Source: Neckera pumila (Eukaryota; Streptophyta; Bryopsida; Hypnales; Neckeraceae). Taken from it: a DNA stretch of 64,000 bases. The notes beneath the pieces were generated by a model. It saw only the letters and a list, made by a program, of their open reading frames with translations, searched no databases and was not told the origin of the DNA. Below are positions 36,295 to 47,588 of this stretch, piece by piece. The position numbers were made by a program, and so were the translations under genes. The stretch is taken from positions 4,926,711 through 4,990,710 of the forward strand of contig OZ018413.1 in the NCBI GenBank assembly GCA_963969595.1, in the 5' to 3' direction. How positions within the stretch are numbered: position 1 is the first letter of the stretch; every line of letters starts with the position of its first letter.

Positions 36295-37208
36295 TTAACC
36301 CTAAAAGCCCATTGTCCCTTTGGGGGGCAAATGGGATTTTGGGCAGGTACCTACGGGCTGAATTTTTGTTGTGATTTTTTGAAACTTTTTTTGAAGATAG
36401 AAAAATTGCTAAGCTTTGTGGGATTATCAATTTTTTTCAATCAGTGCGCAGGTAAAAAAGTTATGCCCAAATAAGCTCAAATCAAGGGATGAAGGGCAGC
36501 AAAAAAAATTTCAATTTTTTTTTTTTTTTCAATTTCTTTTTCTTATAGATTATATTTTTGTCTATCTAAAAAGCTTTAATTCATTTCATTTGGATTTTTT
36601 ATGAGAAAGTTATGGAAAATCTTGTTTTTCGGGCACTTAGAGCATCTTTTTGAAAGAAATAACTTGTAGGATTCATTTCTGAATGCAATTCTTACAACTT
36701 TCCAGAAAAAAAAGTTCCACAAGGTTTAGTATTTTTGCTAGAACAATCTCACCATTGGGATTAGTACTTCTTAATTCCATATAAAAGATATTAATATTTT
36801 AGATTTTCTTTGTATCTTGTACCTACTTCTACTTAACAATTTTTATGATAATGAAAATTAAGTTTCTTTGAATCTTTTTTCCCTAGATTCTCAATTCAAT
36901 TCTCTACTATAAATATTTAAAGCTCAAAACTCTGTAGTGCAAAATATTTAAGTAAAAAATGTTCAAAGTCATAAAATCTAGTCCCACAATGTGATGGAAA
37001 ACTTGTTTTTTTCACTTTAAACACAGATATCTTGCAATCTTTGCGGTCAAAAATTCTGAAATTTTTCCACACATTGTCATACTAGTTAGGTGTAAGATCC
37101 TATGATGTGCAAAAAATGTATTTTTCAAATTTTTTTAATCTTTGCTATAAAAATGGCAGTTTTGGGTGTTTTTGGGCAGAAAAAAGGCCTTGGTCCTTTA
37201 GAGGTTAA
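36295..37208 (-). mobile_element. TTAA-flanked transposon, copy B
   Basis: It starts TTAA CCCTAAAAGCCC (one C fewer than usual) and ends GGTCCTTTAGAGG TTAA. The orientation is opposite to copy A: the AAAATGGCAGTTTT signature lies at the right end, and the subterminal G/C-rich block (GTCCCTTTGGGGGGCA) at the left. It is non-coding and inserted in the Stowaway-like element. Confidence 0.8.
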
Positions 37209-37346
37209 ATTGAGACAAATGTTCTTAGAATCCCATTGTTGTCACCGGCCTTTAAATTGTCAAAAATGATGGAGCTAGTAGCACTTACAAACTGTGCTCA
37301 AATATAATACTTTTCATATGAATTTTGGGTGCCTAAACAACAATGT

Positions 37347-38279
37347 TTAACCCCTAAAGGACCAAACGGTGTTTTTTGGCAACATAGTGATTTTGGGCAG
37401 CTCACTGCGGATGGAAATTTATTTATTTTTCTTTGAAAATTTCACACAATGTGTGCCCGAGGATTAGCTTTAAGGCCCAACAGTTTTCAAGGCTTTTGAC
37501 TACATGATTGAAAAGTTATTGAATGATATGTCATTTTCAATGGTCGGCGGACAGCTCCAAAAAATTCTGAAAAATTGCTTCTTAAAAAAATAAAAATTTG
37601 AAATTGGTTCTTTAGGTTTATATACATGTGTAAAGCTTTGAATTATTCCATTTTGATTTATGAGATGAAAATTATGAGGTGTTCTAATTTGCGGGCAGTT
37701 ATGGATTCCCTACTCTAAAATAAACTTTGAAGTCCTTTATTTAACTCAATTTTTAATGTTTTTTGAAAAAAATAAAAGCATAGGATGTATAATGTTTATT
37801 GCAACATTACAACCGTTGGGATTGACCTTTTTCAATTCCATAATTAAATTCTTAACAATTTCGTGTTTTGAATGATTCTCTACTTCTTTCTACTTAATAT
37901 TTTTTTCCTATATGTTGTATAATTCCAAATGATCTGAATTTTTTTAAGCATGTAGCCAACTTGATTTGAAGAATGAATCCATGGAGTAACCACCATTTGG
38001 GGCATTTTTTCATTTAAATGTGACCTTGTGAAGTGCAGCTGCCTGAATTTTCGCAGGGTCCAAAAAACGGTTTTTGTCAATTCAAATGTTAATATCTTGC
38101 AATCTACAAGATGGAAAATTCTGAAATTTTTTCGACATATTCTCAAACAAGTTTACTACAAGATCCTACGGTTGCATGTGTCAAAAAATGTTTTTTTTCT
38201 AAAATTTGGTACTTGTAATAGAAATGGCAGTTTTAGAGTGTTTTTGGTGAAAACATAGTCTCTAAGCTTTAGGGGTTAA
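37347..38279 (-). mobile_element. TTAA-flanked transposon, copy C
   Basis: TTAA CCCCTAAAGGACCAAAC at the left and GCTTTAGGGG TTAA at the right, 933 bp overall. With E and F it forms a subgroup sharing GTTTTTTGGCAACATAG and GGGCAGCTCACT near the left end. It is non-coding and serves as the uninterrupted reference for split copy F. Confidence 0.85.
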
Positions 38280-38863
38280 ACTGGAGAGTTTGCATAGATC
38301 TAAGGGATGGATTGATGGTTTTTTAATGAATGTATCATTGGCACAAAGACTAAAAACATAGTTGATTCCTCATGGGGAAGCTTTTGGGAGGTTTTTAGTG
38401 GGATAGAGGGAGTATTGTTCAATTCTGAGTGATCTGAAGTTTTAATTATGTAGCCAACTTGCCTAGAATAATGAATCTAGAAAAGCACCATCATTTTGGA
38501 CATTTTTTGTGCCTAAATGTGACCTTGTGAAGTGCAATTGTCCAATTTTTGCAGGGCCAAAAGATAATTTTTGTCAAATTCAAACGCTGATATCTTGCAA
38601 TCTACACATTGGGAAATTTTGAAATTTTTCCACATCTTCTCAAACCAGCATACTACAAGATGCTATGGTTATATGTGTCTAAAATTTGGTACTTGTACTA
38701 GAAATGGTAGTTTTAGAGTGGTTTTTGTGAAAACATAGTAAAAAATATTTAGGGGTTAAAATCATTATAGACCTAAATTGTAAACAAATAGATTCTCATG
38801 AAATCACCAAAAAATTCTATGGATGTATGTATACAAGACCAAGTTGGAAAAAAGATGTGACTA

Positions 38864-39827
38864 TTAACCCCTAAAGGACCAAACCGCGTTTTTTGGCAAC
38901 ATAGCAATTTTGGGCAGCTCACTACAAATGGATTTTTTATTTTTTTTCTTTGAAATTTAATACAACAATTTCTAAAGGGGTAGCTTTAAGGCCCAATAGT
39001 TTTAATAACTTTTGACTATATGATTAAAAAGTTATTGCATGATATGTGATTTCCACATTTGGCGAGCATCTTGGGCAGCCCAAAAAAACTTCTTTAAAAG
39101 TCACTTTTAAAAAAAATAAAAATTTGGAATTGGTTCTTTAGATTTATATATATTCAGGAAGCTTTGAATAATTCCATTTTGATTAAGGAGTCAAAAGTTA
39201 TGAGGATTCTTAGTTTAGGGTAGTTTATGGGTAGTTATGAAATCTCTACTCTAAACTAAACTTTGAAGTCCTTTATTTAACTCAATTTTCAATATTTTTG
39301 GAAAAAGAAAGCCATTAGGTGTATATTGTTTATTACAACATTACAACCATTGGAATTGGCAATTTTAAATTCCATAACTAAATTCTTAACAATTTAGTGT
39401 TTTGAATCATTCTCTACTTCTTTCTACTTACTTTTATTTTCTTGTGTGTTTTACAATTCCAAATGATTTGAAATTTTTCAAGCATATAGTCAACTTGCAT
39501 TGAAGAATGAATCCAAAGGGTAACCACCATATTGGACATTTTTACATACAATTTTTCATTTTGGACATTCTTTCATGAAGTGCAATTGCCCGCATTTTCG
39601 CAGGGACAAAAAAAAGGATTTTTGTCAATTCAAACGCTATTATCTTGCAATCCATAAGGTGGAAATTTCTGAAATTTTTTCCACAACATCTTGAACTAGT
39701 ATAATACAAGATCCTATGGTTACATGTGTCCAAAAATGTTTTTTTTCTAAAATTTGGTACTTGTATTAGAAATGGCAGTTTTGGAGCATTTTTGGTAAAA
39801 ACATAGTCAAAAACCTTTAAGGATTAA
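38864..39827 (-). mobile_element. TTAA-flanked transposon, copy E
   Basis: TTAA CCCCTAAAGGACCAAACCG at the left; the right end is CCTTTAAGGA TTAA, with two changes from the consensus. It has the same subgroup and orientation as C and F, lies 104 bp from the end of F, and is non-coding. Confidence 0.8.
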
Positions 39828-40169
39828 TCTACAAAAAAGATGTGAGTGAGATTTCAATGACTACAAACAAATCTCAAACCAAAATGTGTCTAATTTTGGC
39901 ATCAGAGGGGGGATACAGAGATACAATGTTACAAACAGTCCAACAATAGTGTTATTGCGTACTTGTTGAGGACTACTCTAAAGGGCTAGGGCATGGGAAT
40001 GCAAGGACTTGCCATTGTTAACATGTACGTACATGAACATCGAGCAATGATTCAATTAGAAAAGCTAGATACAATTGTAGTCTTTCAAAATCAACATGTC
40101 ATTGCAAGGTAGAAATACAACATGCAAACATTTGTTATTGAAGCAAAAGACAAGACAAATATGTCTGAG
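39828..40169. other. intergenic spacer
   Basis: AT-rich DNA between TTAA copy E and the Copia element. No feature was seen. Confidence 0.5.
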
Positions 40170-40345
40170 TGAGAGATTTGTATAAGCAATGCTTAGATGG
40201 TTTAATGAACATGAATTTAAGTGCATATACAAGTAGTGAGCATTATCAAGATAATAGTAGTGCTTAGAGGTGGACCTGATTGGTCATGATTTGTAATAGC
40301 ACAATGAATGCACAGTATTGAAATTTGGTTTATATCTATTTAATA
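40170..40345 (-). repeat. Copia 3' LTR
   Basis: Aligns with 42802-42976: shared words include AGATTTG, GCAATGCTT, GTGAGCATTATCAA, ATGAATGCA.AGTATTGAAA and ATATCTATT. The outer end begins TG on the plus strand; the inner end abuts the polypurine tract. Confidence 0.75.
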
Positions 40346-40929
40346 TCCCCCTGAAATCCTAATCTTACATTGTAAGTATTCATATTTGCCATAAGGTAAA
40401 AAAAGCTCTTGGTGGATGTTTGTAGCATTGGTTTGATAAAGAGTTTGTTGACGATGTTGCATATTTGTCTAAGTTGAGTTTGCCTAAGTCTAAGGCATGG
40501 CAATACTTAGGCCAAATCTATTGTAGAAAATTCAATACAACTCACATGTCTAAAAATGGCATGGCAATACTTTCAAAAATGAAGAAGTTGTAAGTTGTGA
40601 GGAAGGATTTTCATCTTGAAGTATACCTATCTTCGAAGTCTTATAAGCGTCAGGTGGAAAGTTTTAAAGGGCAGAAATTCAAAAGCTTTAGAACTCTAAA
40701 GAAAGTAGAAGTTTATCAAACAAGGAAATAGCTTCTAATAGGATTATAATTTGGAATTATTTTCTATTGTTGGAGCTTCGGAAAGATTTGGTAGCTTACT
40801 ACATTCTACAAATTTCAATCACCCTAGTGCATTTGTCATAATGTTAGAAGTTGTTTGTTATTGGATTCAAAAAACTTTGATTCTTTGTTTACTAATTATA
40901 TCTTGTACAAAATACAGAAGTACTTTGAA

Positions 40930-41485
40930 ATCTTAGTCTTTGAATGATAAATTGGATTTTTTGAAGTCTTGATATATGGCACTTTGATTATCACAGTATA
41001 TCTTGATTAAGGTTTGATTGTTGAAGTTAAGTTTTTTGTATAATCCTTGAATCCAAATTGTTTCTTGTATCTCTATCAAGGCTCAATAGTCAAATTTTGT
41101 CGACAATAAGACAATATATGGTTTTTTCTTATTGCATCAGGTTATAGGAGTACTGCAAGTTGTAAGTATGAAGGTGCCAATGGATTTTGTTTATTATGAT
41201 CCCCTCCCTAGTCAGCACTATTGTAACCTGCAATTCTTAAACAAATGCCACTTTTTAATGAAGTTCCAATGACACGATACCTTTTACGTAGCATATGATG
41301 GTTTTCACAGCATTAAGGTGGATTTGTTGAGGTGTTTGGCATATAGTGAGCATTAAGTTAACAAAAAATACAACATCTAGTTTTGTATTAGTGAAAAAGT
41401 CTAATTTCTTGACCATAAGTGTCCGTATGTTGAACGGATAGCAGGCATGTTTGACAGCCTCCAATTCGAGGGGTCCTCTTAACAT
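40930..41485 (-). pseudogene. Copia reverse transcriptase/RNase H remnant
   Basis: On the minus strand the segment 41485-41255 translates to a decayed end of the Copia polymerase (NTKLDVVFFVNLM, then QTPQQIHLNAVKTIICYVKG), matching the family pattern 'TRPDI.FAVN...QTP...H..AVK.ILRYLKG'. Further on, about 41040-40970, WIQGLY and then KIYCDNQSAI give the conserved RNase H block. Stops and frameshifts lie between, so it is not functional. Confidence 0.75.
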
Positions 41486-42790
41486 ATATAGATGGACAAG
41501 ACAACGAGCAGTTTCAACAATGGAGCAATTCTTCCATTCGGCTAGACCATTGCTTTGTGAAGTAAATGATTGATTGAATTCCTATCTTATATATTCCATG
41601 TTAGAAACTGTTGAATTGCTTTGGAGACATATTTCCTCCTACTTTTAATTTGGAGGGTAAATAGTTTATAACATGATATTTTTTCCTCTCTGATTTTGGA
41701 CTTAATCAACTTGTAGAATGTCTACTCTTTGGTTTCAATAGAGCTACCTGCAAAGCCTCAAAGATAGTCTTGCAAATCCTTGTGTCTGAGTTTGTCACAA
41801 GAATTGCACCACTCTTCATGTTGCTTCTTTGGGGAGCTATTTTTGTCCTAACTTATCTCTAAAATAATCATTTTGAACCCCATTTGTTTTTAATCTTGTC
41901 ACCGTGATGATATTGATCAATTTGAGAGCTACTGCAAAACGTATCACCTAGTTGGCACCAAGTTTGAAATGTCGTTGACCTTTTTTAAAGGATGAAGCCA
42001 TATTGGACAACTCCTTTTTTGTATCCATTTTTACTTACATCTCTTTAATTAAAAATTAAGATTCAAGTTCATCAAATGAAGACAATGCATCTTTATTGGT
42101 ATGAACTCAAGTGAATGATTGATAGTCAGCCTTGGATAGTAAGTGTGTATAGTATTAGGAGGAGGAAGAGATATTCAAAGATGTTTTGCATCACATTCGG
42201 TTGATCAATTGTCTCTTTTATGGTTTTAACATAAACTTTTATAGTGGTAGTTTCTTCTTTTTTGAGGTCACAGGCTTCCTCATAAGTATAAGTTGTCTAG
42301 ACTCTAATCTAGGGGTAAACTTGTTCTTCAAGTATTCCTAGCAAAAACAGGGATCTATAAATATTCCAATGCTGGTCACAAAAGACTCATGGACTAATTC
42401 AAAGACAGCTTGTAATGTTGTCACTTGTCCATCAATCTCTTCATCAATGATTTGTGTGGTACTATAGAGCAACAACCTACACCGTGATAGAATGTTAGAC
42501 ATACAGAAAGACATACAATATAGCAATTGTGGACCTTCTTGTCTACTACTGTCAATAATGCAAAATTCTATTCCTTTTTTGTATCGCCATTATTGCCCTA
42601 GATTGTACTACTATCTACCTTTGGTCCGCAGAGGATCACAAGACATTTTGGTCTCACATGGTGAAATTTGACTAGCAACACAAAATGTTTCTTGGTCTTC
42701 CATGCATTGAAGGACTCTGTTCTAATAAAGCACTTGACTGTCATGCTAGTATAGCTCAAGGCTGTATACATCATAGAGATAGAACCAAAA

Positions 42791-42801
42791 CTTTGATACC
42801 A
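42791..42801 (-). other. Copia primer-binding site
   Basis: TGGTATCAAAG on the minus strand, directly after the LTR end ...CTTACA. It matches the usual plant Copia site TGGTATCAGAG with one change and is complementary to the 3' end of initiator tRNA-Met. Confidence 0.75.
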
Positions 42802-42976
42802 TGTAAGATTTGCTAGAGCAATGCTTTGATGCTTTAATGCACCTGAACTCACGTGTGTATACAAGTGGTGAGCATTATCAAAATAATGTGAATATTAATG
42901 AGTAGATTTGATGGATACAATCTACGATAGCATGATGAATGCATAGTATTGAAAGTTAGTTTACATCTATTGGAGA
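42802..42976 (-). repeat. Copia 5' LTR
   Basis: The direct-repeat partner of 40170-40345. Its minus-strand 3' end is CA, immediately followed by the primer-binding site. Confidence 0.75.
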
Positions 42977-43654
42977 CTTACAAGTTACTAGAGAAAGAAA
43001 TGTTGATGGCAAGGGGCAACTCTTGAATGAGCAATCAAAAATATAGGACAATGTAATTGATTTCTTCTTTGATTGGTATGGCCATAGAGACGTTGCATGC
43101 AATGGTGCAGAGCGGCAATTGATTACGCAATTTAGATTGCATATGGACAATAGATGAGGTTATATCAAAAAATCCGGCTTAAAATTTTATGTTGTGACCA
43201 CCAAATACTTTTGTACAAGAGCCACCCACCGCATGCAAATATTCAATTTTGCAAGATCTTGCGATATCTAAAAGATGCCAAGTGTTTAAGGACCCCCGTC
43301 AAAGGTTCAATGGTTTTAGCCCTAAACCCAATTGTTATTAGAACATCCATACCCTTACTTGCCAAACTTGACACGCTCAAATTTTCCAACTAATTTTCAA
43401 GAGCCCTCAATTTCCTTGTCCCTCATCCTTGCTTACCAAATACAACCCACAAATAGTCGTTCAACCACTCATCAACAAAATTAAAGGATAAAGCAACTAA
43501 ACTTAGGATGAATAATGATTTCAAGGGCCATTCTTTGACACGCTAAGATTGTATGTCAAGAGAATATTGTAAAGGACCGTAGCATTTTTCATTCACATTT
43601 GAAGAATGTCGTACCTTTAAGCTAACTATATTTAACTCTTACTGCTGTCTAAAA
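42977..43654. other. AT-rich intergenic DNA
   Basis: No gene or defined repeat is seen between the Copia element and the duplicated block at 43.65 kb. Confidence 0.45.
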
Positions 43655-44500
43655 CCGTACACTTTAAACTCTTTCCTAAAATGTACTTCCACTATTCATG
43701 AGGTCTATGGTCAATCACCCTACACCATATATTCAACACTTTGAAAATTTGTAGTTTATTCACACAATGTCTATTAAAAGTACATTCTAAGACACTATAA
43801 GAAACCCACGTTTTAGGTGACGTTAACATAACCTAAGCAGACGCATTTTTGTGGACACAAAAGAAAACAACTTGTATTTTTATGTCAATGATAACGTCCA
43901 CTGTAATATCCAAATATTACATTGGACGGTATTATTGACATAAAAACACAAGTTGTTTTATTTTGCTTCCACAAAAATGTCTACTTAGGTTACGCTAATG
44001 TCAACTAAAACGCGGGTTTCTTATAGTGAGAGAATCCAGAATCTCCTTTTTGACTACCAATAAGACCCCACAAAAAAAAATTCAATATAATAATGAGAAC
44101 CATGTTGAATTGCTTATTTGTGTGATTTTAGGTGTAGTACCTTAGCACACAAGGGTGGCCATGCTCTTATTGGCCACATTGGTTGCCATGAAGGATCCGA
44201 GGAAGCGGCACTGTAAAGACCTCCAGCTTGATGCCCCAAAATAACTACACCTAAAATTGCACAATTGCACACTACAAATTCTTGCCTAAATGTACTCCCA
44301 CTATTCATGAGAATCTATGATTGTTTTTAGGAACACCTATTTTTCAACACTTTGAAAATTTGTAGTTTATTCACACGGGGTCCAAAAAATGCATTCTAAG
44401 AGACTCTAGAATTCTGTTTTGACTACCAACAAGACCAAATAAAAAAAATTCCAATATAATAGTGGGAGCCATGTTGAATTGCTTAATTGTGTGATTTGAG
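43655..44500. repeat. pair of about 235-bp direct repeats flanking a 130-bp core
   Basis: Copy 1 (about 43655-44127, interrupted by a CACTA MITE) and copy 2 (about 44262-44498) share ACT.TTCATGAG, TTCAACACTTTGAAAATTTG, GTAGTTTATTCACAC and CCATGTTGAATTGCTTA. The core between them is bounded by perfect 14-bp inverted repeats, ATTTTAGGTGTAGT at 44125-44138 and its complement at 44242-44255. It could be a TRIM-like element with short LTRs, but no primer-binding site was seen; a MITE inserted between tandem copies is the alternative. Confidence 0.6.
43793..44028. mobile_element. 236-bp CACTA-type MITE with full-length foldback arms
   Basis: Both ends read CACTATAAGAAACCC(A/G)CG inward. The arms continue pairing imperfectly through the CCTAAG.AGAC words almost to the centre. 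The 3-bp duplication AGA flanks it (43790-43792 and 44029-44031). The paralogous block near 44.4 kb lacks the element and keeps one copy of the target (TTCTAAGAGA), confirming the boundaries. Confidence 0.9.
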
Positions 44501-44699
44501 AAACCACATGAAAAAGCCGGCGGATCAGAGCTTAGAGCATCGCTACCGCAGGGCACCAAGTGAAGCTGACCTGGTGACTTCACGCGTCATGCCAGTATTT
44601 CCCCCCACCGCATGCACACTGACTCGCCAAAAATGCGCAGCCACTTCAAGTTTTCAAGAGGGGACGGGCATATGAAGAAGCCCTAGCAAACCTCGCTAT
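44501..44699. other. spacer, no feature seen
   Basis: About 200 bases of moderate GC content between the duplicated block and the foldback element. A short frame is present, unrecognised. Confidence 0.4.
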
Positions 44700-46072
44700 G
44701 GGGTTTGACTTTCCATTTTATCCTAACTTTGAGGTACTAACACCTCCAACTGGCAGTCAAATGTATTAAAAGAATTTAATTGCCATAAAATTCCCTTAAT
44801 TTGTATGAAAAACAAAAGGAAAAAATAATTTTGACTACAAGAAAGATTCCTTTATTTGTGTATCAAAATTGGAATGAAAGTATTTTCAACTTTTATTGAG
44901 TTCCAAGTGAAAAGAGTAGCTCACTATATACACATGGGGTGGTAGGAGGTAGAACAAACAATGTGGGATAAGTAAATTAGATGTAGTAGGAGCTCCACCA
45001 CTCATAGTTTCTTCAAAATTATGAATTGTGTTAAAAATAGAATTTCAGACCTCATTTAGGCATAGTAGCATAATTTTTTTCAAAAAATTTTGAACTAATA
45101 AAAGATGTTAAATCAAGATAAGTTTTACCTCCAAAAATCCGTTTGTGATTTCAAATCTTACATCAAAAGTTATGGACAAATGGATATTATTGCAAAGAAT
45201 TTGGTTTTGATATAAAACTTACAAAATTTTAACTTCCAATGCAGGAATTAGCACTCCCTTACATTGTTTCTAAAGCACTTCCAACTTATTTTGAGTTTGT
45301 AAGGAAAAAGAGTAGCTCACTATATACACATGGGGTGGTAGGAGGTAGAACAAACAATGTGGGATAAGTAAATTAGATGTAGTAGGAGCTCCACCACTCA
45401 TAGTTTACTCAAAATTATGAATTGTGTTAAAAGTAGAATTTCAGACCTCATTTAGGCATGGTAGAATAAATTTTTCCAAAAAACTTTGAACTAAGAAAAG
45501 ATGTGAAATCAAGACAAATTTCACCTCCAAAAATCCGTTTGTGATTTCAAGACACCCATCAAAAGTTATGGACAAATTTCAAAAGAGGATTAGAAGGAAA
45601 TTTTTTTTACAGTTGTAGAAATGCATAGTAGAAATTTGTCCATAACTTTTAATTGAAGACTCAAAATCTCAAACGGATTTTTGGAGATGAAATTCATCTT
45701 GATTTACCAACTTTTCTTAGTTCAATTTTTTTTGGAAAAAGATATTCTACTATGCTTAAATGAGGTCTAAAATTTTAATTCTAACACAATTCCTACTTTG
45801 GAAAAAACTATAACTATGAGTGGTTGAGCTCCTTCTAATTACTTATCTCACATGGGTTGCTCTACCTCCTACCACCCCATGTGTATAAAGTAAGCTTCTC
45901 TTCCCTCTTACAACTCAACAAAGGTGAAAAAGCATTTCTCCCAAATTTCTAGATACAAATAAAGGAAACTTATTCCAGTTGGGAAATGCCTTTTTTACAG
46001 TTTTTCACACAAGTAAAGGAAACTTTATTGAGGTTTAAATTACTTGTGAAAAAACTTTGAGGGTCAAACGGG
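44700..46072. mobile_element. foldback element with a duplicated left arm
   Basis: The block from about 44913 (GAGTAGCTCACTATATACAC, ATGGGGTGGTAGGAGGTAGA) is repeated directly at about 45309, and again as reverse complement at about 45620-45905 (ending CCTACCACCCCATGTGTATA). The outer arms continue to TTTGAC near 44704 and GTCAAA near 46063. The same arm sequence appears at 52.6-53.15 kb, so this is a family. It is non-coding; the superfamily is not determined. Confidence 0.75.
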
Positions 46073-46557
46073 GTATATGCCTTGAATATGGGGTGAGAAG
46101 GATTGTCAGTACCTCGAAATTGGGTTAAAAAAGCTAGTCAGAGCCTTTGGCGAGCCACGCCCAAAGCTCACCATTTCTCCTTGTACTCTTCAAATTTTGG
46201 TGCGGCCGAGCATTTTTCCTTATTTGGCGCATCAGCTGTGGGGAAGCAAATGAAGCGAGGGCCCGCCCACTGCCCTGTTAGGCTCCTTGGTGCCTTGCAG
46301 TGAGGTCGCTCTTAGATGCTTGCTTTCAGAGCCTCCTGTATAGTTCCTTGTTTCAGCAAACATCGATGGATCAAATAGGACAGTATTTTCCGCACTTCCG
46401 TAAGCTAATCAGAAGATGCTGCTCCACCCAATTAGGGTATGTATCCCCGAGGGAAATATACAACCCCTCTGCCAGACGCTAGGCTCCCGCCAATAACGTT
46501 CTTTGCAATAAATCTTTGGAACATTTGGTGCGCCAAACACAGGAAGGAAGGTCTTAT
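46073..46557. other. intergenic DNA
   Basis: Moderate-complexity sequence with short frames. Nothing recognised. Confidence 0.4.
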
Positions 46558-46559
46558 TA

Positions 46560-47586
46560 AGGTAAACCTACCTATGGCAGACAGAATGGGTGGTTTGGTC
46601 TGTTGACATTTTAGAAGAAGAATCAATTTTTTTTCTAAACAAAGATAAATGTGAGACATAAAGGAAGTAGTTGAAATTTTGTTTTTTGGACAAAGTATAT
46701 ATTACTTATGAATTTCCAAAGTGTTCTGCCCAATTGGTCTAAAAGAGTCTGTAAACTATCCCAAATCAGCAAAAAATGTTTCCATAATGGTCATCTTACC
46801 TACCTAAAGCAATCACCAAATTTTCTAATATGGCCATGACATGAAGGAATAAAAAAAATAACTTTCTATGACAAGTTTACACTAAAAAAGGTGTAAGTGT
46901 CCTATGACAGTCACTAATAACTCCATGGCCATCTCCCAAGGCATTGATTTTGGCCACTAACCAACCTAATGAAGTCAGACCATCTGCAATGGTGTCACGA
47001 TACATGGCCCAGTATTGATATAGCTAAATTTTGAATGCTAGACAATTAAAATTTGAAAATTGTCTTATTGGAAGCGCAACGGAAAGAACATGGAGAAAGA
47101 ATAAAAGAATTTCAAACTAGACATTGGACAAGTACTTCAAAAGCAAGGTACAAATCTGAAACTATAGAGGTCTTAGCAAATCATGGTTACCAAAGCAACA
47201 TTTGGCCATTGACCCTCCACATTTGACAATTTTTAGAGGGTCAATGGCCAAATGTTGCTTTGGTAACCGTGATTTGCTAAGACCTCTATAATTTCAGATT
47301 TGTACCTCGCTTTTGAAGTACTTGTCCAATGTCTAGTTTGAAAATTTTTTTTTCCTTCTCCATGTTCTTTCTGATGCGCTTCCAACAAGACAATTTTCAA
47401 ATTCTAATTGTTTAGCATTCAAAAATTAGCTATATCAATACTGGATCATGTACCGTGACTGCATTGCAGATGGTCTCATAATCTCATTTAGTGACAAAAA
47501 TCTGAAATTGGTTGATATAAGACTGTAATGAGTGGTTTTGTAGATGTCCGTATTAGGTGGTCTGCCTGCCATAGGTAGGTTTACCT
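46560..47586. mobile_element. foldback element with TA target site
   Basis: The left end AGGTAAACCTACCTATGGCA and right end GGTAGGTTTACCT are inverted repeats bordered by TA on both sides. The arms pair nearly throughout. The right arm lacks about 300 bp of the left arm outside the central hairpin. TA borders suggest a Tc1/Mariner-type origin, but the terminal sequence differs from Stowaway. Confidence 0.75.
47010..47443. repeat. long hairpin, about 208-bp arms, 18-bp loop
   Basis: Left arm 47010-47217 and right arm 47236-47443 are near-perfect reverse complements, more than 90% by eye. The longest exact stretches surround GGTACAAATCTGAAA.TATAG and CAAAGCAACATTTGGCCATT. Any transcript through it would form a long double-stranded RNA. 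Confidence 0.92.
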
Positions 47587-47588
47587 TA

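Larger units (their letters stand above)
36000..38412. mobile_element. Stowaway-like MITE, itself holding two TTAA elements
   Basis: The left end is CACTCCCTCTATCCCATTAA and the reverse complement of the right end is CTCCCTCTATCCCACTAAAA, the typical plant Stowaway/Tc1-Mariner terminal motif. TA borders both sides (35998-35999 and 38413-38414), and the host is TTAA copy F. Without nested copies B and C it would be about 570 bp. The left terminus carries two extra bases (CA) before CTCCCTC, so its exact end is uncertain. Confidence 0.75.
35450..38759 (-). mobile_element. TTAA-flanked transposon, copy F, split by a nested insertion
   Basis: It begins TTAA CCCCTAAATGC at 35450 and ends TTTAGGGG TTAA at 38756-38759. 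The two halves (35450-35999 and 38413-38759, about 0.9 kb together) continue each other: the left stops at TTTCCTATA and the right resumes TATTGTTCAATTCTGAGTGA. Uninterrupted copy C has TTTCCTATATGTTGTATAAT followed by the same order of words. A Stowaway-like element lies between. Confidence 0.8.
40170..42976 (-). mobile_element. shrunken Copia (Ty1) LTR retrotransposon
   Basis: Two direct repeats of 176 and 175 bp bound a 2.8-kb element read on the minus strand. Next to the right-hand (5') LTR is TGGTATCAAAG, a primer-binding site for initiator methionine tRNA. Next to the left-hand (3') LTR is a polypurine tract (TCAGGGGGA on the minus strand). The interior carries decayed reverse transcriptase and RNase H. 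Autonomous Copia elements are about 5 kb, so capsid and integrase regions are mostly missing. LTR divergence and the lack of a clear target duplication point to an old insertion. Confidence 0.8.
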
